DNA of 64,000 nt from Serripes groenlandicus. Taxonomy: Eukaryota > Mollusca > Bivalvia > Cardiida > Cardiidae. Location: assembly GCA_031761405.1 (NCBI GenBank), contig JASEVX010000008.1, positions 42,813,269 to 42,877,268 of the forward strand, in the 5' to 3' direction. Below the pieces are notes generated by a model. The model saw nothing but the letters and a program-made list of their open reading frames with translations, was not told where the DNA came from and did not search any database. Below are positions 1 to 9,900 of the stretch, in pieces (the first letter of the stretch is position 1; each line of letters starts with the position of its first letter). A program made the position numbers and the translations under genes.

Positions 1-108
1 TCCAACATACTCCCCGACGAGACGAAAAATTGTGTCAATATAGATGAGAAAGGACATTTGCACGCGGAGGTTTGCAACGCGCAATTTCAGTTTGTTTGTG
101 AAAAATGA
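1..108 (+). CDS. C-type lectin, terminal exon (5' part outside window)
   Basis: The frame is open from base 1 to a TGA at 106-108 and encodes the C-terminal end of a C-type lectin-like domain. It has the NCVNID motif (third conserved Cys), AEVC and QFVCEK (the last two conserved Cys). It matches the terminal exon of the lectin at 27185-34053 almost residue for residue, including an LPD in place of the QPD sugar-binding motif. The position where a Trp is expected before the penultimate Cys holds His-Leu-His, so the Ca2+/sugar site is probably altered. The rest of the gene lies upstream of the window. Confidence 0.85.
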   Translation, partial: SNILPDETKNCVNIDEKGHLHAEVCNAQFQFVCEK

Positions 109-139
109 ATGCCCATGGCATTATCAAAACGAATCATGA

Positions 140-145
140 AATAAA
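140..145 (+). promoter_or_regulatory. polyadenylation signal AATAAA of the partial lectin gene
   Basis: AATAAA lies 32 bases after the TGA of the terminal lectin exon, in sequence homologous to the 3' UTR of the complete lectin gene near 34.16 kb. Confidence 0.55.
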
Positions 146-573
146 ACAAATAGCAAGTACATGTATACTGTTAGCAGTGTTATGATTGTCTACATTTTTC
201 GATACCCGTTATCTTTCATTGAATTTAGCAAGAACTACTCCATTTGATACAGATGGAGTTATCAATATCCTTGCTGATAACGAAAACACAGTCAATCCTG
301 CGCTAAAGACCAACTTTATTTAGCAATTCACTGTCTATAGCACCGACACTTTTAATTTCACAATTACTCATTTACTGCATAAATGTGAAAAAAGATCAAA
401 TTGATTTTTTCCCATGGGTGGTCTTCAAACACTGGTTGGACTGTATATCAAAAGGTATCAGGCCACTACAGAGGCTGCTAATCGATTTCTCGCATACAGA
501 CAAATTAGCACCAGACACCTTTGACAGCATATAGTAAGAACTAGGGAAAACCTCAATAATGAAAGTATAATTG

Positions 574-633
574 AGCCGTTCCATGAGAAAACCAACATTA
601 TGGACAATGTTGGTTTTCTTGTGGGACGGCTAA
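574..633. repeat. short foldback remnant of the GAGCCG MITE family
   Basis: About 60 bases forming one hairpin: 'gagccgttccatgagaaaac' pairs with 'ttttcttgtgggacggct'. It is made of the two ends of the family seen full length at 1475-1730, with the middle deleted. Confidence 0.6.
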
Positions 634-1474
634 AATATCAAATAGAGTTGAAAAGATTGTAGCAAATGGAGACACGGGATACATTAAAAAGACTAGTTGA
701 TCAGTTTCATAGGGAAACTATATGTTATTAAAAACCCTCTTAAACTATTAGGCGATAATTTCCGTTGAAAGATTATACACAAAAAGTTTTTTATAATCAT
801 CTTAACAGTTTTATAATGAATATTATGAATTTACGGCACATGTTCTTTCCATAGTTATTCTTATAAAGACACGCGTTTAATAATTTGGATGGTGTTAAAC
901 GCCGCTTTCAACATATTTTTATTTATATTGAACGTATCTCTTGGGTAATTAAGTTATCAGTTCTACTTGTCCATTTATCCTGACACCACGAGTAAGTTGC
1001 AATGCCAATCCCGCCATGAGACTTTCGTAAATTCATGCCCGGCTTGGGAATACATTTTGCCTATGATTGGCCTATGTCATTGTGACTAGCGTCATTCGTC
1101 TTCCACCATTGGGCTAAATGGTCTATGCGGGAAGGCAGCTAGTGTCATTGGAAACATGTTGTAGGGAGTACAGGTGCGAGAAAGGTGGCCGCCGTGATAT
1201 AACTGAATTACCGTTGACGCGTCAATCCAATTCAATAACACAGAGCAAACAGACGCTTTTGCTTTTTCTCTGGAATGCTGTCTTGTATACGTTATTTCAA
1301 AACGTCATTCCAAGGGTGTACACAGATTGTCCTAACACACTTCGAGAATGTGATAACCGAATCAACCAAACAAATTACAGCTTTTAACTAGCACTCACCG
1401 AGCAATCGCTGTGTTAGAGTAATCTGAAATAGCCTCTTATGTAATTTTAGTTTTATCTATATGTCAATGAAGAA

Positions 1475-1730
1475 TTGAGCCGTTCCATGAGACAACCAGC
1501 ATTGTGGATCCTGCGCAAAGTATCGACCCGGATCAGCCTAAGCATGCCGCACAGGCTAACCCGGACTGACACTTGTCGCCTCCTGTGGATTTTCTGTTTC
1601 AGGAATAATTACTCTACACGTCTATCCCCATGATATTGAATGTGTCGACTCGGACTAGCCTTCGCAGGCTGATCTGGGTATATACATTACGCAGAGTCCA
1701 TAACGTTGGTTTTCTCGTCTTACGGCTCAA
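1475..1730. mobile_element. MITE, GAGCCG family
   Basis: A palindromic element of about 255 bases. It starts with 'gagccgttccatgagac' and ends with 'ttttctcgtcttacggctc'. Inner inverted motifs related to 'gatcagcctgcgcaggctgatc' flank a unique middle. Other copies lie at 18421-18675 and 39324-39595. It has no coding capacity; short ORFs across it are chance. Confidence 0.7.
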
Positions 1731-2159
1731 TTGTTTAAGTGGACATCATTCCCAGCTGTATACAATTAGTTTAACAAAATATTTTGTCCTATGGGTAGGC
1801 GGCCTAAATACTCCCAATGTGTATGTGTCATTGCTCGCGTCGGTCATGGGTTGTATTCTGCCATTGAGCGAGGCACATGTATTATCCATGTACTGATTGG
1901 ACACTAAGGGAGCATGGATACGTAAGACGCGCAATGATAAACATATAACTGAAGTACTGTCGTACTACCCCAATTGTATTTCAACCTCCTTACACTTGAC
2001 GCATAGCATCTCCAATTTTACAACACTGATTGCTGATTGTGGTCGCCGTTTTCAAACCTAAATCCACCGAGGTAAGAATATATCAATCTGGAGTTACTAT
2101 GCATTGCTCTAACTGCCCTTAATTAGTATACACTGCATATATACATGTATACATGTCTT

Positions 2160-2400
2160 GTAATGAGTCGCATCGGTAGTGAGAGGTCGTTGGTTCGATT
2201 CCCGACCGGGTTTTACCAAATACTTTAAAAGTTGTAGCAATGACTGCCCTCCATGTCGCTTAGGGTTGCGGGGTAGGCACAACTACTAACAGGTTGCTGT
2301 CAGGATACATGGACATGTATTACTCTTAACTTACCAGGGAAATGCCGTGATATTACCGAACAATTGTTGAAAACGTCGTAAAACACCAAACAATCAATCT
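2160..2400 (+). mobile_element. tRNA-derived SINE
   Basis: A degenerate tRNA-like head contains a B-box-like 'ggttcgattcccgac'. It is followed by the shared SINE body ('gttgcggggta', 'gctgtcaggatac') and a tail resembling 'ccgtgatattacc...gaaaacgtcgtaaaacacc', ending in 'caatcaatcta'. Confidence 0.65.
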
Positions 2401-2693
2401 ATCTAGTGATTAGTTTGTCCTGAGATCACATACATATGTAGGGTCCGTGGCTGGTTTGTCCAGAGACATATAAATACGTATGTATTAATATGTCTCAGGT
2501 TTGTCCGAAGCTGTCAACACTGATTTTTGGATACAATGATAGCCCTGCAATGAGCGGATAATACTTTGTCAGAAGACTAAATATGGTGGTGTAAACTTTC
2601 TAAGCACCAATTGGGAACCAGATATCACGTACAATTTTAATGTCAGTCTTACAAAAATACAAATTTTGATGCAAAATATCAAAGACGCCGCCC

Positions 2694-3050
2694 GCGAACG
2701 CTCCTCGATTCAACTCGGGTCAACGCGTGTTGACTCGGGGGCTAAAGCCGAACGTACTGAATAATACGAACGCCACTCGAGTCAACTCGGGTCAACGCGT
2801 GTAAACTCGGTGGCTAAAGCCGAACGCGCTCATTAAAACGAACCGCACTCGAGTCAACTCGGGTCAACGCGTGTAAACCCGGAGGCTAAAGCCAAACGAT
2901 CTCATTAAAGCGAACGACACTCGATTCAGAACGGGTCAACTCTGTTTGACACAGGAGCTATACCGAACATGCTCATTGAACGAACGCTCCTCGAGTCAAC
3001 TCGGGTCAACGCGTGTTGAATCGGGGCTAATGCCGAATGCAGTCAATAAG
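2694..3050. repeat. tandem satellite, about 74-bp unit, 5 copies
   Basis: Five head-to-tail units carry 'ctcgagtcaactcgggtcaa' or a close variant, then 'cgcgtgt' and 'ggctaaagccgaacg', spaced 72-74 bases. The last copies are more diverged. Units are CpG-rich compared with the AT-rich surroundings. Two more units in the opposite orientation lie at 5340-5472. Confidence 0.8.
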
Positions 3051-3099
3051 AACAAGCATACAAATATAATTGCGGCGTCTTTGGACCGTTTGCTTTGGA

Positions 3100-5150
3100 C
3101 AAGGTCTAGCAAGCAAAATACTATAGAGCCACCTTCCAAATTCTGTTTATTCATGTACATGTATTAATTCCAAACAACAAGTTGTCAGCTGTAGAGTTTA
3201 CGAAAATCCGTTTTATATTTACTAATTTACTATATCAAGATTATTCTGGTGCCGTCTGATGCAGGATTGTAATATTCTGTCATATCAATTTGCTTTGAAT
3301 GATGTCCTGACTAAGTACTGAGTTTACATGTTGTTTCAGTGATCACGGTTTTCATGACGAAATCCACGTAGCTCTCTCACGTCAAACACGGACTAACTTC
3401 GAAGTCACATGGAGCGGCGGTGTAAATAGTTTACGGCGCGCGATACAACCGTTAATCAAAGCACTGAAAGTGCTCACAGAAAGGGGCTAACTGCAGATAA
3501 CATTTGGACATGGATTTACCGATCCCAAAGGTCTAACTTGAACACTTAACACTAGCACTTTGTTAGTTAGCACTTTATATCCATATATTAAATGATAAAG
3601 AAGTAAAGCAAAATACTGTACACACAGTATGATGGTCTATCGATATACTGAAAGTTGGCATACACATGCGCAACTGCTATCTGGATAGTTTCTGCTTAGC
3701 ACACCTCCTGGTTTACAATGGATTTTTAGCCGTGTTTTTTTTAATGCAATTTACACATCTACATTTCATATCAAAATCACAATAACCTAACAATGATAAT
3801 TATATTGAGAGTCCAATTTTACTTTCAAAGCAGAAATAAAATCCTGTGTTATCTACATTTTCTTCAGCGTGCAATGACTAAAATATTGTTAAAAGCGACG
3901 TAAAACATCATACACACGATTTAATCAATTCTTAGTGTTTCACAACGCATAGGTGAATAGTTTTAAATGCATTGCTTTTGAACTCATTTTAAATCTCAAC
4001 ATTTTAAAAGAGTTTATTGCAGCGGTGTTAAAGGACAATTGCACCACTGATATCGGCAATATCTAAGACAAAAAATATGATATTTTTTCTTATAAAAAAA
4101 ACAATTATCTGCCCAAAGCGGGAATCGAACTCTAGTCTCCCGCCTCACGGCCGAACAAACTAGCGGCTACGTTACGCGGCCCCTTCTATTCGTTTTTTTA
4201 TTTATAACATAATTATAAACCGATACACGAGTTATTTAGTATTGAAGCGTTTTATCTTGATAAAAAACAAATGTCATTTAAATCATTTGTTTTATAACTT
4301 GGACTTGACTATCTTATTCCGTCTGCTGGGGTTTTTCAGGTTAATTTTGGTTGAGAATTTGATGTATTTACGCAGGAATCTAAAATGAAATACTCTAGTA
4401 CTTAGATTCCTGATTAACGTTACCGCTGAAAATATATTTTATTCGAAAAGATTTTTGGAAATTCCGACGCCTAGGCTCACTTGCACATTTACCGTGTATG
4501 TTATATTTTGTCAACTATTTATTTTATTATCATTTAAATAATTTGAATGTTTGAGTATATATGTTATCATTGGGAATCGATTATCTGAATTTGCTTTTGA
4601 GTCGGAATCGAAAAGTTGCCTTTACTCCATTCGATTTATAATATTTAGGAATGACCAATGAACTTTACGCGCGATCAAGTATGTTGAAAGCGTAGAAATA
4701 CATTTTAATTATCAATCATGAAATTCATATATTTTAACATAAAATTTCTTTCGAGTTATTTCTTTTGGGTTAGTGATGTCGAATCAAATAAATTTTCGGC
4801 TTCATATGTCAACAAGTTACCGCATTTTGATTTTAAGACAGGAACTATTGGCGGTACGAGATGACCAACATGGGTATTAGCTGGCAACAGTCATTTCAGT
4901 TTTAACAAAATATTCCACAAATCATCCACTTTCATTGACATTATGTACGATCTGCAACCACCAATACATCTATATGAAGTCGAGATGGTGTTCAGAAACG
5001 GAGAGCTGATGTAGAAAGACAGATGTGAAGTAATTCAATGCCGATATCGTAAAGCGCCTGTCTAGATTCCAGTCTCATAATGATGCGTCGTTTCGAAAAT
5101 CAGCTACTATAGTAATTGGCTCTAACGAGCCCCTTGCTAAAAACCAATAT
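3100..5150. other. no gene recognised; one tRNA-like relic
   Basis: AT-rich spacer. The only structured element is at about 4105-4185 on the minus strand, where a tRNA-like sequence with a B box ('gttcgattccc') is flanked by low-complexity A/T. It lacks a credible acceptor stem and reads as a SINE head. No exon was recognised. Confidence 0.5.
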
Positions 5151-5156
5151 TAAAGT

Positions 5157-5345
5157 CTATATCCATAGCCTATAAAGGGACGGGGATGTTGATTGTTTCC
5201 ATACTGAGAGTTCTCGTTTTGTTTCCGGGTCATACAAGTTGATCATTGTCTCATCCGTAGTAATCATGCGATTTAGGAAAGCGTCCCCTTCCAGGCGGTA
5301 TCTCTGAAGAAAGTGGACGGAACGTTCCAACCGTCCGGTTTTGTC
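5157..5345 (-). pseudogene. mariner-type transposase, catalytic-domain fragment
   Basis: The minus-strand reading contains EGDAFLNRMITTDET, NLYDPETKRELSVWK and STSP. This matches the first catalytic Asp region of mariner/SETMAR-like transposases, where the usual form is TTDETW followed by an E/P-rich stretch ending SVWK. The Trp after DET is Met here. Only about 55 codons remain. Upstream coding sequence is interrupted by satellite units and a LINE fragment, and the helix-turn-helix part lies separately at 6030-6110. Non-functional. Confidence 0.75.
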
Positions 5346-5472
5346 CCGTTGACCCGAGTTGACTCGAGTGTCGTTCGTTCTAATGAGTGCATTTAGTTTT
5401 ACTCCCTGTGCCAACCCGAGTTGACCCATGTTGACTCGAGTGTCGTTCGCTTTAACACGAGCCAGATTAATC
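5340..5472. repeat. two inverted units of the 74-bp satellite
   Basis: 'gttgacccgagttgactcga' and a close variant occur twice, 73 bases apart. They are the reverse complement of the array at 2694-3050. They lie inside the broken mariner copy and are read through by its open frame, giving two NDTRVN peptides. Confidence 0.75.
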
Positions 5473-5659
5473 ATTAGTCATTGTCAGATATCAATTTTCA
5501 ATTGAAAAAAAAAGAAAATTGAAGTCATTGTCCGATAGCAACATAGGAACCTACCTCATACATTCCTAGTTTTTCCAAATATCATGTCCTGTTCCTCTGT
5601 TGATATTTAACCGATCTTCAATTTCTCGAATGCTGCTGCGCCTTTCTTACTTACGGGGT

Positions 5660-6030
5660 TACTTACGGGTTCGAGACCGCCGGAAAGCCTAGGGCTTCTA
5701 ATGGTCCATCTATTGTGTTTTTACTTGTATTGTTTGACAAGTTGCAGCGTAGGTTGAATTTAGAAGGGTGATTAATCCAGTGTTTATTTAATTTATTTTT
5801 AAAGGAGTTAACACTCGGAGCTGTAACTACATCATCTGGGAGCGAGTTCCAAGGATCCACGGTCCTAATGCTGAAGGCATATTTCCGCATGTCTGTTTTC
5901 GATTGTTTTTTAAATAATTTGAGACTATTACCTCTTGTTCTTGTGTAGTTTGAGAGTATTAACAAGTCCTCATTTGACGTTGAGTCATACTTGTTCATTA
6001 TTTTGAATACTTGTAGCATGTCCGCTCGGA
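5660..6030 (-). pseudogene. LINE (CR1/L2-like) reverse transcriptase C-terminal tail
   Basis: Minus-strand frame beginning FRADMLQVFKIMNKYD and continuing through YTRTRGNSLKLFKK, MRKYAFSIRTVDPWNSLP and VNSFKNKLNKHW. This is the conserved tail that follows the reverse transcriptase domain in many non-LTR retrotransposons of the CR1/L2 group. The frame is open for about 118 codons. No reverse transcriptase core is present upstream, where a mariner fragment abuts directly, so it is a 5'-truncated, non-functional insertion. Family call is from motif memory. Confidence 0.75.
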
Positions 6031-6110
6031 AGATCGTCTACTGAGGTTACGATATTGTCATTAGCAATTCTGGGCCGGCCGCTTCTGTAGTCATCTGTGA
6101 AGGTAATACC
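6030..6110 (-). pseudogene. mariner-type transposase, N-terminal HTH fragment
   Basis: The minus strand reads DDYRSGRPRIANDNIVTSVDD. This matches the linker before the second helix-turn-helix of mariner/SETMAR-like transposases (RSGRP, then 'NI..V..L'). It stops abruptly at about 6030, where the LINE tail starts in another frame. It is probably the other half of the catalytic fragment at 5157-5345. Confidence 0.65.
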
Positions 6111-6816
6111 TCCATCGAAGAACCGCTTATTCTACGTATACACAGGTGTTCAACACACTGATACTTTTCCTGTGTCAGGACATTTTCATAGTCTGAGTGT
6201 TTTGTTCAAAGAAACACACAACTTCATCACTGCGCGCTGTTCTTCTGCCTTAAATGACGCCATTTTGCCTTTCAAATATATAGATGACGCAGACGAGACA
6301 TTCGCTATTGATTCGCCGTTACGTCTATAATAACTTTGAAATTTGCAGTAAATTACGTCGAATTGGCGTCAAAACTAGCGTGTAAATTGAAACGTATTCG
6401 CGCCATAAACACTCAGTTTCCTTGACTTTTCAATAAACACAGTTAGTTTAAGACCTGCGCCGCAAAACAAGATATACATTGGCAAAATGTGTTGTTATTT
6501 TCTGATTTAATTAGAAAATATCATCATACTATCACAGTAAAGGTATTTTGTACTATATTTATTAATTCTACAGAAATAATTATATTATGACGTGAGACAT
6601 TTCTTTTAATTAAGAATTAACAATAAACATTGAAAAATATATGTATTTTTAATTTCACTATTTATAGACGTTTCGGCCAAACAAACTTTATCAAAATATA
6701 TTTCAAAGAAAATAAGACTACGTTCTTTTTAAAACATGGCAAATGCCTAATATAAGGTTTATAATCCGAAAAGTCAATACAGAGTGAATTAAAAAGTAAT
6801 ATATCACTAGGAATAA

Positions 6817-6970
6817 TTACAGTGAAGTAAAAACAATAAACGTAATAAAAAGACATAGACATTTCAAAACCGAAGTCACACTGTTTGTTCCACTGTTTAT
6901 CATAGCCTCGTTATGAAATAAACACTCTTTATCTAGAGGGACGTCTGCGCATAATAAATGGACGACAGCT
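6817..6970 (-). CDS. gene A, last exon with GPI-type tail
   Basis: 154 bases, AVVHLLCADVPLDKECLFHN, then a small-residue stretch (NSGTNS) and a hydrophobic tail ending FTSL and TAA (6817-6819). Aligns with 'AVLFLLCSD...ECRL' of Aplysia cyclase; the hydrophobic tail is like that of GPI-anchored CD157. Confidence 0.9.
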
Positions 6971-9900
6971 CTGAAAAAAAGAAAAGAATAAAAAGTAAAT
7001 AATAATCTCGCGATAAAGCGAGGTCGAAAGGGCTGAGAAATTACATTTGAGTTATCGACGCGTTTGATTCTCAGTCGGTAGTAACGCGGGTTGTCAATGG
7101 GTTTTGAACTCACCACACCTGGATTAACAGCCCGCGTCGCTACCAATTGAACTTCTGGGGCATGACCTAACAGCATACTGAAGGAAACATTGGATGGTAT
7201 CTATACCATTTGTCACAATGATTCGAAACATTGGTAGTTGAGCTCACGTAACGCAATCGGTATCGACGCGGTTGTTCAATTAAGGGTTTCGCACTCACGA
7301 CACCTGGATTAATAGTCTGCTTTGATACCGACAGTGCTGCCGGGGGACGACTTAATAGGATACGGACAGGAACAGTGGTTGGTATCTATACCATTTGTCA
7401 CAAGAAAACTACAGTGGAGCTACAGGAAAACCAACCTTAACGTATTTATGATAGGTGTAAATAAAGACCTGTCGGCGCATTCATATAATCTGCTCAAAGA
7501 TATGCAATGTCCGTAAGAAAATGATTAATTCTTTTCCCACATACAGACGCTTTCTGGCACCTCTGCAGCAGACGACTTTTGAAAACATTGTGAAACAAAG
7601 GACAACATGCTCTTGATGAGCAATTTTCCAATATGTCACAATATGATCTACTTTTAAATAATTATAATTTCATCTACTCGTACATAGATATCCCCTTCAT
7701 CTGCCTATATTTCCAAAGTCGACTGCTGTGTTGTATGTGGGGAAGGATTACCAGCATAATTATTTCGTAAAAAATGCAGAGTGGACTCGCATATTGATCC
7801 GGATCTTGACTTGTTCTCTGCTTGATGGATTTCGTAGAGCATTACCAAAGGGTCTTAAGGACTCCGACGTGGCCGAGTGGTTAATGTTGTGGGCTCGAAA
7901 CTGGTCGTCTTGGGTTCAATCCACTGTCACGAACGTCAGGATGGAGTGCCCTCGGGAAGGCACATTTCCTAGCCTAGTACTTGTTTATTTACAGAGAGAT
8001 CATGAATGAGTGAACCGTCGCAGTGATATAATTGAAACAAATGTTGAAAACGGGGTAAAACTCCAGTTAAAAAAAAAAAAAAAAAATAAGGTTCTTACGT
8101 TGGATTTTCGATGCATTCAAATTTAAAGCTGAGACTCTCCAGCTTTTCCTTCAGTATTACCAAAGATCCAGTATCACAGTGTTCTCTGAAATCAGGAAAA
8201 ATTTGGCATTTTTGAACAGTGTAAGTTCAGATAAAGCCTTTTAATCTGTTCCGTCTTATCAGAATCTACACAAGTTAAAAGAAGCTTCTAGCATGCGCTT
8301 GTAATTAATATGCGAACTGTGTAGATCGTGATTATAATTATCTGGATCTACACTGTTCACAAAATCAACATTTCATCTTTGCCCAAGAACGGATTCAAAT
8401 AACAACCACATTTAATATAATACTGAAACCACCGGATTAGGAGAGACATGTTTGTATGATTGATTGATTAATTGGATGTTAACTCCGCTTTAACTCTTTC
8501 AGCGTCAATGGCAATATTGAGGATTTTACAAACAATACAGATTCGTTATGAGTTGACTCACCTGAATTCAGCATTGTTTGCCATTAAGTTATCAAAATAT
8601 TCCAAAACTCTTTTTATACGAGAAATGGAGACTACCTATTTTGAATAAAGACGAGTCTACGTTAAACAATTCGGCGCTGAGAGATTTAAACGTGTTTTAT
8701 CTTTTTTATATTACAGCGGCTCAGTCAACCATGTGCTTAATGGTCCTCTTAGCATTTCTCACAGGCAACCTGCTGCTTAATGGTCTTCTCAGCATTCCTC
8801 ACAGGCGACCTGCTGCTTAATGGTTTTCTAAGCATTCCGCACAGGCAACCTGCTGCTTAATGGTCTTCTCAGAATTCCTCACAGGCGACCTGCTGCTTAA
8901 TGGTCTTCTCAGCATTCCTCACAGGCAACCTGCTACCTTTTCACATAGACAACTTGTAGCCCGTTGGTGTCAGATGACTTTTGTCAACCATCGGAGTATT
9001 GATTTCTTTTGTGTGTGTTTAACGCCGCTTTCAACAATGTTTCAATTATATTTCCTGGGTAAGTTTCAGTACTACAGCAAGTCAGTCGTAATGCTAACCC
9101 CGCAACCCAGGGGCAGCCATAACTACGCTTTCAGTAGCTTCAGGATATTAGAAACGTGTATTAGAGAAACAAGCATATAACGTACACCACACTGAAAGAA
9201 GTCCCACGGGAAGACCCAAGACAATCTGGGGTAAGAGCAATATAATCCGAATTGGGACATTTAAAATTATCTAACATCAAATATATAATTTACAATATAC
9301 AAATAACCATTATGAATAGCCTGAGGAGAAGCAATAAACAATGCAAAGAAACATGGTGAACTATTGTGGTGAGCTTATGGTCCAAATGTTGATTGATTGA
9401 TTGGTGTCTTACGACGCTTTCAATAATTGTTCAGTTAAATCACGGCGTTTCCTGGGTAAGTTACCAGTACTACTGGGCCAATTATCCTGACACAAGCCAG
9501 TCAGTCGTAATGTATATCACGGCGTTTCCGGGGTAAGTTACCAGTACTACTGGGCCAATCATCCTGACACAAGCCAGTCAGTCGTAATGTATATCACGGC
9601 GTTTCCTGGGTAAGTTACCAGTACTACTTGGCCATTTATCCTGACACCTGCAAGTCAATGGTAATGTATATCACGGCGTTTCATGGGTAAGTTACCAGTA
9701 CTACTTGGCCATTTATCCTGACACCTGCAAGTCAATGGTAATGTATATCACGGCGTTTCATGGGTAAGTTACCAGTACTACTGGTCAATTTATCCTGACA
9801 CCAGCAAGTCAATGGTAATGTATATCACGGCGTTTCATGGGTAAGTTACCAGTACTACTGGGCCAATTATCCTGACACAAGCCAGTCAGTCGTAATGTAT

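Larger units (their letters stand above)
1..2000 (+). repeat. direct segmental copy of the 33.95-37.27 kb region
   Basis: Several blocks occur in the same order and orientation as downstream of the complete lectin gene. They are the terminal lectin exon and its 3' UTR, a block at about 700-900 (like 35400-35600), a degenerate SINE-like block at 890-1230 (like 35598-36180), a 'taactagcac' block near 1385 (like 36310), and a block at 1735-2000 (like 36650-37270). The copies are diverged and carry different insertions. This reads as a duplicated lectin-to-spacer unit. Confidence 0.75.

Noticed and set aside
2946..3167. 73-codon ORF across the 74-bp satellite
   Set aside because: Lies mostly inside the satellite array; no homology.
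9010..9180. C-terminal part of ORF 8860-9180 as coding
   Set aside because: Runs through the 40-bp minisatellite into an antisense SINE tail.
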